This document shows, piece by piece, positions 1-7,105 of a stretch of DNA of 40,288 nucleotides. The stretch spans positions 1 to 40,288 of the forward strand of contig JAMXAU010000005.1 of NCBI GenBank assembly GCA_024281365.1, given 5' to 3'. Source of the DNA: Nitrospira sp. Its GTDB lineage: Bacteria > Nitrospirota > Nitrospiria > Nitrospirales > Nitrospiraceae. Both the position numbers and the translations under genes were made by a program. The notes beneath the pieces were generated by a model. The model searched no databases. It was not told where the DNA came from and worked only from the letters and a program-made list of their open reading frames with translations. The first letter of the stretch is position 1; the number at the start of each line of letters is the position of its first letter.

Positions 1-38
1 TATGGCAGCCCCTCCGTCCAATGTCTGGAACCGATTAC

Positions 39-392
39 TTACCAGCGATCACGCTTTCCACCGCCTCCACTGCGACCGCCGCCTCCACCGAATCCACCAC
101 GCCCGCCACCGCCACCACCGGTCCGCGGTTCCTGGGGACGTGCTTCATTGACTGTAAGAGTCCGGCCACCCATTTCTGACCCGTTGAGTGCCGTGATGGC
201 AGCTTGAGCTTCGGCATCCGACGACATTTCCACGAAGCCGAATCCCCGGGATTGCCCGGTGAACTTATCCGTAATGATGCGCGCAGAGGCGACTGCACCA
301 TGCGCTGCGAATAAGTCACTCAATTGCTGCTCGGTCGCCGAGTAGGGCAACCCACCGACATAGATCTGACTTCCGACAAGATTCCCGGACAA
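39..392 (-). CDS. Glycine-rich RNA-binding protein (single RRM)
   Basis: This is a small cytosolic RNA-binding protein of the bacterial RRM type, often linked to cold or stress responses. The single RRM fills about residues 8-85, with RNP2 reading IYVGGL and RNP1 reading RGFGFVEM. The C-terminal tail is almost entirely Gly, Arg and Phe and ends in KRDRW. At 117 residues the length is normal for the family. The start is doubtful. The only in-frame start is TTG at 392, which has no good ribosome-binding site. Two ATGs at 406 and 400, the first 6 nt after AGAAGG, are out of frame by one base. Either TTG is used or one base is missing between about 375 and 406. Function is from family knowledge; the frame conflict is seen directly. 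Confidence 0.88.
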   Translation of the reverse strand: MSGNLVGSQIYVGGLPYSATEQQLSDLFAAHGAVASARIITDKFTGQSRGFGFVEMSSDAEAQAAITALNGSEMGGRTLTVNEARPQEPRTGGGGGGRGGFGGGGGRSGGGGKRDRW

Positions 393-498
393 GGCAACAT
401 CGACATTGTGGGCCTTCTCTGATAGTCACTCAGTATCGCGAGGCCCAGGGCGATACGAGTCAGAGCTACAGTAGCATAGCGCTTTGCCGATTACAACC

Positions 499-1290
499 TT
501 ACTCCCCAACTCGAACCAGAAGCCCTTGATCTTTACAGTAGGCCATTGTTCGGTAAAACCAACCGACCACACCAATCACCAACACCCCGTTGAGCCCAAC
601 CGCCCAGGCCAGATCGCCGAGGGGGGCCTGTCCCGTCGTGAGCACAGCCCGCATCCCCTCGAAAATATGTGCAGCCGGGTTCACCCACGCGATCCCCTGA
701 AGCCAGGCCGGCAAGACCTCCAGCGGATAGAAGACGCAGGAGATGGGTTGAAACAGAAAGACCATGCTCCAGGCCAGGACCTCTGCCTCCTGCCCAAATC
801 GCATAATGAGCGACGTGGTAAACACGCCGATAATCCAGCCGGTCACCACAAGGTTGAGGACGAAGGGGCCGAGCCACAAGCCGATCATCAGTACGTTATA
901 CGAATAAAAAACAAGGGCGCAGACCGCCATGACGATCGAGACCGCCGTGACTTTCATGATGCTCATCGCCATCGTCGCCACAAGAAATTCGCTCGGCTTC
1001 AGCGGGCTTGCAAACAAATTCATGAGATTGCGCGCCCAGAGCTCTTCGAGAAATGTGATCGTGATCCCCTGCTGCGCACGGAACAGGATATCCCAGAGGA
1101 TGAGCGCCCCCAAGAAGAAGGTCACGAACCCGGGAAGCTGTGGTTGGTACCGTGCAAGGTACAACGTGATGAATCCCCAAATCACGAGATCGAGAAACGG
1201 CCAGTAGAAAATCTCCATGATCCGCGGCAAACTTCTCCGATAGAGATACAGATGCCTGAAGATCAGCGCCGTGACACGATGAAGTTTCAT
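499..1290 (-). CDS. ABC-2 type transporter permease
   Basis: A 263-residue integral membrane protein with about six hydrophobic segments in the ABC2_membrane arrangement; it should form the transport channel driven by the ATPase encoded at 1694-2449. An ELWARNL stretch before the second hydrophobic block and a late PLEVLPAWLQ segment are typical of these exporters. I chose ATG at 1290 because it overlaps the stop of the preceding gene as ATGA; a TTG two codons upstream is possible. It is the last gene of a minus-strand run that also encodes a hexaheme cytochrome and molybdenum-cofactor enzymes, so the substrate may relate to respiratory enzyme assembly, but nothing in the sequence identifies it. 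NosY-like and drug or polysaccharide exporters are alternatives. Confidence 0.87.
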   Translation of the reverse strand: MKLHRVTALIFRHLYLYRRSLPRIMEIFYWPFLDLVIWGFITLYLARYQPQLPGFVTFFLGALILWDILFRAQQGITITFLEELWARNLMNLFASPLKPSEFLVATMAMSIMKVTAVSIVMAVCALVFYSYNVLMIGLWLGPFVLNLVVTGWIIGVFTTSLIMRFGQEAEVLAWSMVFLFQPISCVFYPLEVLPAWLQGIAWVNPAAHIFEGMRAVLTTGQAPLGDLAWAVGLNGVLVIGVVGWFYRTMAYCKDQGLLVRVGE

Positions 1291-1697
1291 CCGCAAGTCT
1301 CATGCTTGTGCTCATGGTGGCAGCCGCCGCATCCCTGCTGCGTCCCGAGAAGCTCCGCCATCAACTGTCTCACTCCCGCAACCATATGTGTCCCTGCCCG
1401 TCGTCCATCAGGCATCCGTCGCATCCAGAGCCCCAATAGCACCGTCGGCATACCTATGAGACCAGCTCCGAACACCAGTGTCATGCTCGCCGTTCCCCTC
1501 AGCCACCAGAGCAGCACTCCCACCAATGAGAGAGGAACCACTCCTGCGACCGTGCTTTTCAAAACAACCGGCCACCCGCAGGTCCCTCGGCCTCGGCCGA
1601 TCAGACTCACCCCCAGCCAAAACAATCCCCAGGCCGCGCTGACGACCAATCCCCCCATGACAAACCCCAGGACGAACTCGATAAGCGGATGCATCAT
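1287..1697 (-). CDS. Small membrane protein with Cys/His-rich C-terminal tail
   Basis: I do not recognise this 136-residue protein as a named family. It has three likely membrane helices (about 8-33, 45-67 and 72-92), an amphipathic Arg-rich stretch, and a tail from residue 123 reading CGGCHHEHKHETCG. That tail packs three Cys and four His into 14 residues and looks like a metal-binding site. Its start (ATG 1697, second Met at 1694) overlaps the ATPase stop and its stop overlaps the permease start, each by 4 nt, so it is translationally coupled between the two halves of an ABC transporter. A role as metal sensor, metallochaperone or accessory subunit is inference. The CGGCH stretch formally matches a CxxCH heme motif, but its position after the last helix and the adjoining His favour metal binding. 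Confidence 0.8.
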   Translation of the reverse strand: MMHPLIEFVLGFVMGGLVVSAAWGLFWLGVSLIGRGRGTCGWPVVLKSTVAGVVPLSLVGVLLWWLRGTASMTLVFGAGLIGMPTVLLGLWMRRMPDGRRAGTHMVAGVRQLMAELLGTQQGCGGCHHEHKHETCG

Positions 1698-2449
1698 GAT
1701 GACAAAGAAGCCGTTGATTCCCGTGCCAACTTCAGAAAAACCTCCTCGAGATCTGTTTGCCCGAACCGATCCACGATCGCCTGCGCCGTTCCCTCGGCCA
1801 CCAGCCGTCCACGCTGGAGAAACACAATACGATCTGACATTTCCTCCATCTCCCGCATATTATGAGACGTATACAGAATGCTCAGGCCTGACGATCGCTG
1901 CTCATCTTTTAACAGAGCCCTGATCTTGTACGCCACATCGGGGTCTAAACTCGCGGTCGGTTCGTCAAGAAAGAGGATGCGTGGCTCCGTGAGAATGGCC
2001 TTGCCCAACGCCAGTCTGGTCATCTGCCCGGATGACAACTTCCGGGTCACTTTCCGTCGAAACTCTTCCATCTCGAGTTTTCTGACCACACGGTCGATCC
2101 GCTGCGCGATATCGGAGAGTCCATACAACCTCGCCACCACCCAGAGATTTTCCTCGACCGTCAGCGCTTGCGGCATCGAGATGTAGGTGGACGAAAAGTT
2201 GACTTGCTGCAGAATCTCCTCCCGGTGCGTCGACAGATCCAGGCCGAACACTTCGATGGATCCCGATGTCGGCGTGACCAATCCCAGTAACATCTGAATC
2301 GTGGTCGTCTTGCCGGCTCCATTGGGTCCCAACAATCCAAGGATTTCTCCAGGACGAATCTCGAACGACACGCCATCCACCGCCGTAAAGTCGCTGAAGC
2401 GCTTCGTCAATTGTGAGACCTTCAAAACAGGATTCACCATTGAACTCAT
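1694..2449 (-). CDS. ABC transporter ATP-binding protein
   Basis: A 251-residue ABC ATPase that should power the permease two genes downstream. All motifs are present: Walker A GPNGAGKTT, signature LSSGQ, Walker B ILFLDEP, and the H-loop His in TSHN. The signature is LSSGQ rather than LSGGQ, a common variant. The C-terminal part (FGQTDLEEVFLKL) is the usual short extension of ABC-2 exporter ATPases. An open frame continues upstream to 2656 but overlaps the cytochrome gene; homology begins at VLKVSQLTKRF, so ATG 2449 (or 2440) is preferred, 13 nt after the cytochrome stop. The nearest functional groups are NosF/CcmA-like and antibiotic-type exporters; the substrate is unknown. Confidence 0.92.
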   Translation of the reverse strand: MSSMVNPVLKVSQLTKRFSDFTAVDGVSFEIRPGEILGLLGPNGAGKTTTIQMLLGLVTPTSGSIEVFGLDLSTHREEILQQVNFSSTYISMPQALTVEENLWVVARLYGLSDIAQRIDRVVRKLEMEEFRRKVTRKLSSGQMTRLALGKAILTEPRILFLDEPTASLDPDVAYKIRALLKDEQRSSGLSILYTSHNMREMEEMSDRIVFLQRGRLVAEGTAQAIVDRFGQTDLEEVFLKLARESTASLSS

Positions 2450-2462
2450 CACGTGGGTACAG

Positions 2463-3173
2463 TCAATTGAACAACAAGGCGCCGCCGATCTTGTCGGGAA
2501 GATGGCACGTCTCACACTGTCTGTCCAACACCGTGCCTCCATACTGAGCCTTTCCATCATGGCAGCGAAAACAGTCGTTGAGGGCTCTGGTGCGAAGGGC
2601 CGATCCTTCAGGATGGGATGGATACCAGGGCTTACTGTCGGCAGACACATGGCCACGAGGAATCACAATAGGGTAGCCCTTGATCGGTTCATCATGCACG
2701 ACACCGGCATGGCAGGTCGTACAGCCTTCGCCCTGCCCACGAACCGTGAAGGCCTCCATATGTCGGCGATGACTCACGACCAGCCCTACCTCCTTGACCG
2801 GTAGCGGAAGATCACGAGAGGCAATTTCCGAGACCCGAAGGATGTGTCGATGACAACTCAGACAGACTCCAGAATCCACCGTCGCTTTCAGATTGTGCGC
2901 CTCCGTTGGAGCTCCCACGAGGGTGATAGCGACATCTCTCGCACCAGCCCAGACCTTGTCGATCAACCAACCATGAAGACCGGGCCGCACATGGCACGCG
3001 ACACAACCGACATCTTTATGGGAGGACTTCGCCCAGCTCTTGTAGGAAGGGGCAATGGTGTGGCATCCGGCACAGAACTCGGGGTGATCGGTCAAGGGAA
3101 TCGCAATCCCCGCCAGAGCGACCGCTCCAACCATGACGGCCAATGCAATCGTGGTCCTAGACGTCCAGCTCAT
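2463..3173 (-). CDS. Hexaheme c-type cytochrome, NapC/NirT-like, membrane anchored
   Basis: A 236-residue cytochrome with one N-terminal membrane anchor (about residues 7-27) and six CxxCH heme sites: C34-H38, C57-H61, C104-H108, C151-H155, C201-H205 and C220-H224. The first part resembles the NapC/NirT quinol-dehydrogenase family (HPEFCAGCHTI, SSHKDVGCVACH), which normally carries four hemes; the last two sites form an extra C-terminal segment. It is expected to sit on the periplasmic face and pass electrons between the quinone pool and periplasmic carriers or reductases. ATG 3173 lies inside the end of mobB (17-nt overlap), so the genes are cotranscribed. No dedicated terminal reductase is adjacent, and its partner is unknown. 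Confidence 0.9.
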   Translation of the reverse strand: MSWTSRTTIALAVMVGAVALAGIAIPLTDHPEFCAGCHTIAPSYKSWAKSSHKDVGCVACHVRPGLHGWLIDKVWAGARDVAITLVGAPTEAHNLKATVDSGVCLSCHRHILRVSEIASRDLPLPVKEVGLVVSHRRHMEAFTVRGQGEGCTTCHAGVVHDEPIKGYPIVIPRGHVSADSKPWYPSHPEGSALRTRALNDCFRCHDGKAQYGGTVLDRQCETCHLPDKIGGALLFN

Positions 3174-3675
3174 GCTCCCGGCGCCGAAGCGGAAACTGCC
3201 GAATCAAGAGCGCGGCTACACCGGCGATATCGTCCAGATGCAGCACAGGTACTGGCTGATTAATCGGTTTGTCGGATACCACCGCGAGAAGACCATCGGA
3301 CGAATAGGAAATTTCGCCCAACTGATCGCGCACCACGATGATCTTGGGATAGCCCTCACTCTTCCATCCCTCTGCGATGATGAGATCATACGAGCGATCC
3401 AAGAAACGATCTCGGACCTCTTCGACCTTGAGCTGTTCGGATACATCAGCAAAAAGCGCCAGGCTTCCCTTCGACACGACGATCACACTGCTGGCACCGG
3501 CGCGCTTATGACGCCAACTATCCTTACCCTCCGTGTCGAGATCGAACCCGTGGCCTGCATGCTTGACGGTCGCCACGCGGTAGCCGGCCTTCACGAGTTC
3601 GGGGATGACACGCTCAATTAACGTGGTCTTTCCGCTATTCGAGCGACCAATAAAAGACACGATCGGAATGGACAT
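3157..3675 (-). CDS. mobB: Molybdopterin-guanine dinucleotide biosynthesis protein MobB
   Basis: A 172-residue P-loop GTPase of the MobB family, which assists conversion of molybdopterin to the guanine dinucleotide form used by DMSO-reductase-family enzymes. Walker A is GRSNSGKT at residues 10-17; the TVKHAGHGFDLDTEGKDSW segment and the later LIIAEGWK stretch are family hallmarks. An ATG five codons upstream (3690) lies inside a spacer built of short GTGAC/TGACC repeats, so 3675 is preferred; neither start has a strong ribosome-binding site. The gene follows moeA after a 70-nt repeat-like spacer and overlaps the cytochrome gene. The two cofactor genes together imply active molybdoenzyme synthesis. 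Confidence 0.93.
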   Translation of the reverse strand: MSIPIVSFIGRSNSGKTTLIERVIPELVKAGYRVATVKHAGHGFDLDTEGKDSWRHKRAGASSVIVVSKGSLALFADVSEQLKVEEVRDRFLDRSYDLIIAEGWKSEGYPKIIVVRDQLGEISYSSDGLLAVVSDKPINQPVPVLHLDDIAGVAALLIRQFPLRRREHELDV

Positions 3676-3760
3676 ATAGTGATTGGTCATCGGTCACTCG
3701 TCATTCGCAACGAAGAAACTCTCTACTCCATTGACCAGTGACTAGTGACTCCTTGTTTCT

Positions 3761-5059
3761 CTAACAACAGGAGAGGCGTTGTTCACCGGAGTGTGGACGC
3801 TCCGTGGTGGTCGGCCAAGCTTCCCCGCTCAAGAGTTGGACCGTGACCTTGTCACCAGGATTCAGCCGCTCGATTTCAATCGACACATCGATGAGACAGT
3901 TGGCTTTGACCATTGAGGTCAGAATACCGGAGCCCTGGTCGCCGGTCGTCCGAACTTTGAAGACACCCTCTTCTCGTGTCAGGATCCCTCGCAAGAAATG
4001 CCGTCGATCCGTCCGTTTGGAAAAAGTCTCCTGAAAGATGGCCTGCAGCACCGGTCGTCCATAGGCCCGGCAGCCGCTCATCTTCTGCAACGCCGGCCGT
4101 ACAAGCTGCTCGAACGTCACCATGGAGGACACGGGATTACCGGGAAGTCCGAAAGCTAGCTTGCCGTGAATCAAACCAAATGCCAAGGGTTGCCCGGGTC
4201 TGATCGCAAGTTTCCAAAAATTCATCTCGGCCCCGAGCTCGCGGAAGACCGCTTTGGTGAAATCATAGTCACCCATCGACACTCCGCCGGACAGGACCAG
4301 GATATCGGCATTCAACCCCTGCGAAATCTTTTCCTTGAGGGCGGCCGGTGTGTCGCGGGCAATGCCGAGCAAGAGCGGAACCCCTCCGGCTTCCTGCACA
4401 GCTGCGGCGATCCCATAGCTATTCGAGTTGATGATCTTCTCGTCACTGAACCGTTCATCCAAATCGGCCAATTCATCACCGGTCGACAGAATCGCCACCC
4501 GAGGTCGTTGATAAGCAAACACCAAAGACTTGGCAAGAATCGCGAGCATCCCGGACTCACCGGGACGAATTCTGGTCCCCTGTGCGATCATGCAGTCGCC
4601 TTTTTTGACGTCCTCACCTTGCGGTCTGATATTGGCGCCCTTCGGTTCAGGCTTCAACACGCGTACGGACGTCGGTGTGGGTTCGGTGTCTTCGACCTTG
4701 AGGACCGTATCCGCTCCTCGAGGCATCGGCGCGCCGGTCATGATCCGAATCGCCTGACCAGGGCCGACCGTTTTCGTCGGCATCGTCCCAGCGGGAACAT
4801 CTTCGATAATCGAGAGGGTCACCGGCTTCTGGATGGCATGCTCCTGTTTGATATCCTCCCATCTCACGGCAAACCCATCCATGGCTGAATTGTCCCACGG
4901 AGGATTGTCTCGCTCCGCAACGATGTTTTCACCCAGCACGCGACCCAAGGCATCCAAAATCGAGACTTTTTCAACTCCCAACACCGGCGTCGCATCCAAC
5001 ACAATCCGTTGCGCCTCATGAAGTTGGGTCAATCCGTTCCTGGCATCGGCGGCTTTCAC
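3761..5059 (-). CDS. moeA: Molybdopterin molybdenumtransferase MoeA
   Basis: MoeA inserts molybdate into adenylated molybdopterin to make the active molybdenum cofactor in the cytosol. The 432-residue length is within the family's normal range. Recognisable blocks are SAMDGFAVR near residue 60, TGAPMPRGADTVL near 110, LSTGDEL near 190, the molybdopterin-domain motif GGVSMGDYDF near 260, and FGLPGNPVS near 310. It starts with GTG at 5059, overlapping the mrp stop as GTGA, which shows translational coupling. The C-terminal domain IV runs to the end (GDKVTVQLL) and is followed by a short non-conserved tail. Pairing with mobB and the Fe-S carrier gene mrp fits maturation of a Mo/Fe-S oxidoreductase. 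Confidence 0.96.
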   Translation of the reverse strand: MKAADARNGLTQLHEAQRIVLDATPVLGVEKVSILDALGRVLGENIVAERDNPPWDNSAMDGFAVRWEDIKQEHAIQKPVTLSIIEDVPAGTMPTKTVGPGQAIRIMTGAPMPRGADTVLKVEDTEPTPTSVRVLKPEPKGANIRPQGEDVKKGDCMIAQGTRIRPGESGMLAILAKSLVFAYQRPRVAILSTGDELADLDERFSDEKIINSNSYGIAAAVQEAGGVPLLLGIARDTPAALKEKISQGLNADILVLSGGVSMGDYDFTKAVFRELGAEMNFWKLAIRPGQPLAFGLIHGKLAFGLPGNPVSSMVTFEQLVRPALQKMSGCRAYGRPVLQAIFQETFSKRTDRRHFLRGILTREEGVFKVRTTGDQGSGILTSMVKANCLIDVSIEIERLNPGDKVTVQLLSGEAWPTTTERPHSGEQRLSCC

Positions 5060-6024
5060 TGGCTGATTCCTCTCATTGGCCCGGCGGTCGGCTTTCTCAC
5101 CTTCAGGAGCGATGCCCCTTTCTTACAGAACGCTTCGACCTGATTGGCAATCTGGTGGTAGGCCTCCGCCGTAGGGGTATCAGAGTTGAAAAGCGCAAAA
5201 GGTTCTCCGGCATCCGATTGCGTAACCACGTCCGGATCGAGCGGAATTCGCCCTAGGAACGGAACCCCCATGTCGCTCGCGGAAGCTTCCCCACCGCCCT
5301 TTCTAAATACATCGATATGCGTATGGCAATGTGGACACTCAAGCCCGCTCATGTTTTCCACGATGCCGATGATGGGCACTTCACTATCCTTACAAAACGT
5401 CACTGATTTGCGCGAATCGAGCAGCGCCACTTCCTGAGGAGTTGTGACAATGACAGCGCCGCTGACCTGGCCGAGCAAGTCGATCGTGGTGACTGATTCG
5501 TTGCCGGTCCCCGGAGGAAGATCGATCAGGAGAAAATTCAGATCTTGCCAATCGACTCCGCCCAGGAGCTGATTGATGAATTCATACTTATAGGCATCTC
5601 GCCAGATAATAGGATCATCTGAGTTCTGCAACAGAAACGACATGGAGGCAATCTTTAAATTATACGCCTGGAAGGGAATAATCCCGCCAGAGGTGCTGAT
5701 CTTGAGCTTCTGTCCTTCGGCCCCGACCATCTTGGGAATATTGGGACCATGGATGTCCATATCGCAGATCCCGACATGCCATCCCTTGAGAGCCAAACTC
5801 ACCGCGATATTCGTGGTACAGGTACTCTTCCCTACACCACCCTTGTTGCTCATGATGAGTACCTTGTACTCAATCCGCTCCATCCGCTTGGCCACCAGCC
5901 AACGGCTATGCCCTTCCTTATCCTTTTGACATTGTTCTGTTTCATCACAGATGGCGCAGGCCCACATGTAGGTGCACGCATCTCCGCTTCCACTGTTATT
6001 GATCACATTGAGTTCACGAGCCAT
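5056..6024 (-). CDS. mrp: Mrp/Nbp35-type Fe-S cluster carrier ATPase
   Basis: A 322-residue P-loop ATPase of the Mrp/ApbC/Nbp35 family, which carries [4Fe-4S] clusters to apo-proteins. The deviant Walker A is KGGVGKST at residues 61-68; DMDIHGPNIPKM and LLIDLPPGTGNE follow in the expected places. Near residue 240 there is the CPHC pair that binds the bridging cluster. The N-terminus adds four cysteines (C17, C23, C26, C32), as in the Nbp35 branch, which suggests a second cluster site. The start is ATG 6024, 38 nt after the tatC stop, and the stop overlaps moeA. The context implies that it loads clusters into a Mo-dependent respiratory enzyme; that is inference. Confidence 0.93.
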   Translation of the reverse strand: MARELNVINNSGSGDACTYMWACAICDETEQCQKDKEGHSRWLVAKRMERIEYKVLIMSNKGGVGKSTCTTNIAVSLALKGWHVGICDMDIHGPNIPKMVGAEGQKLKISTSGGIIPFQAYNLKIASMSFLLQNSDDPIIWRDAYKYEFINQLLGGVDWQDLNFLLIDLPPGTGNESVTTIDLLGQVSGAVIVTTPQEVALLDSRKSVTFCKDSEVPIIGIVENMSGLECPHCHTHIDVFRKGGGEASASDMGVPFLGRIPLDPDVVTQSDAGEPFALFNSDTPTAEAYHQIANQVEAFCKKGASLLKVRKPTAGPMRGISQ

Positions 6025-6062
6025 GAATAGTCTTCCTAAGAAATGGTTCGTTCAACATCCTG

Positions 6063-7007
6063 CTAACGCGGTCGTCCTCCGGGAACTCCCACGTAGTCCT
6101 CGCCCGTGGAAGAGTTCGGCATCGCCACCCCAGCGGCACTCCCTCCCACTCCCGCCCCCGCCATCGCCGTCGTTGGAACGGACGGTTGGTCGGACTCGGC
6201 AGCGGTTTTCTTCCCAAAGACTTTCGCGCCAAAAATCCCGACCCAATAGAGCAGAAACATCGGGCCGGCCATCAGCGTTTGGTTGAATGGGTCAGGCGTG
6301 GGAGTCAGGATGGCGGCAATCACGAACGACCCTAACAGCGCCCACTTCCAATATTGGATCAGAAACGGCGCATCCACCCACCCGAGCTTCGCCATAAGCG
6401 TCAGCGCCAACGGCACTTCAAAAATCAGCCCGAACACCATCAGAAACCAGAGAGCGAATCCGACATATTGCGCAATAGAAATCTGCGGCGCAAATCCTGC
6501 GTTGACGCCGTACGAAATCAAAAAATTTAACGCAAACGGCAGAACGAAAAAAAATGAAAAGCCCGCCCCCGCATAAAACGCCGCCGCGCTGACACATACG
6601 AACGGGCCGACAAACCGCCGTTCTTGGGCGTGCAGCCCAGGAACCACGAATCGCCAGATTTCATACAGCAAATACGGCATGGCAAGCACAATGGCACACA
6701 AGCCCGCCACCTTGACGTTCTGCCAGAGCGCCTCCGCCGGAGCGAGAAACACAAATGGCACAGTCGGGAGATCGGTCGGTTCCCATGTCAACTGACTGGG
6801 AACGAACATGTTCTGGAGCGGAACGCGCAGCCATTTGACGAGTGCGTCGGCATATAGGAAGGTCCCCATGAACACGACCGCCAATGCGATCACCGCACGG
6901 GTCAGCCGGACCTGGAACTCCACCAGGTGTTCCATGACCGGCATCTTCTTATCTTCCAGCGGCTTGAACACCGAATCTTGAAGCCACTGGTTCAGTTTGT
7001 TCAACAC
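6063..7007 (-). CDS. tatC: Sec-independent protein translocase TatC
   Basis: TatC is the six-helix core receptor of the twin-arginine translocon, which exports folded cofactor-containing proteins. Family signatures are visible: MEHLVEFQVRL at the N-terminus (the usual HLxELRxR), the PGLHAQERRF loop with its conserved Glu, and FGLIFEVPL in the fourth helix. It starts with GTG at 7007 behind a GAGG site. At 314 residues it is longer than usual (about 240-260). The excess is a low-complexity Ala/Gly/Ser/Pro tail after FGKKTA, probably a flexible cytosolic extension. No tatA or tatB is present here. It heads the run tatC-mrp-moeA-mobB, linking export to cofactor loading. Confidence 0.95.
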   Translation of the reverse strand: MLNKLNQWLQDSVFKPLEDKKMPVMEHLVEFQVRLTRAVIALAVVFMGTFLYADALVKWLRVPLQNMFVPSQLTWEPTDLPTVPFVFLAPAEALWQNVKVAGLCAIVLAMPYLLYEIWRFVVPGLHAQERRFVGPFVCVSAAAFYAGAGFSFFFVLPFALNFLISYGVNAGFAPQISIAQYVGFALWFLMVFGLIFEVPLALTLMAKLGWVDAPFLIQYWKWALLGSFVIAAILTPTPDPFNQTLMAGPMFLLYWVGIFGAKVFGKKTAAESDQPSVPTTAMAGAGVGGSAAGVAMPNSSTGEDYVGVPGGRPR

Positions 7008-7029
7008 AGAGCCTCGTACAAACTGGAAT

Positions 7030-7089
7030 CTGTTGATCCGGCGGTCTACCGATCAGGCTTCTGGCAATCAACAGATCGACGGATCAACA
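7030..7089. repeat. Intergenic inverted repeat between htrA and tatC
   Basis: TGTTGATCCG at 7031-7040 is exactly reverse-complemented by CGGATCAACA at 7080-7089, and CTGTTGAT at 7030-7037 also pairs with ATCAACAG at 7067-7074. The alternative pairings could fold into a hairpin in the 98-nt spacer. There is no T-run, so it is not a clear terminator; a dispersed intergenic repeat is more likely. Confidence 0.5.
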
Positions 7090-7105
7090 AATACCCCTGT
7101 GCTTC

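Noticed and set aside
1287-1350. Heme-binding site in the CGGCH of the small membrane protein
   Set aside because: The motif is embedded in a His/Cys cluster at the extreme C-terminus, without the surrounding sequence seen in cytochromes; metal binding fits better.
484-1923. Long plus-strand open frame (479 codons)
   Set aside because: It lies antisense to the ABC permease, the Cys/His membrane protein and part of the ATPase, all well supported. Its product is rich in His, Arg and Pro and has no domain pattern.
2450-2656. N-terminal extension of the ABC ATPase up to 2656
   Set aside because: It overlaps the hexaheme cytochrome coding region and has no similarity to ATPase N-termini.
4166-4888. 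Plus-strand open frame of 240 codons inside moeA
   Set aside because: Antisense to a full-length MoeA with all motifs; no signal or domain of its own.
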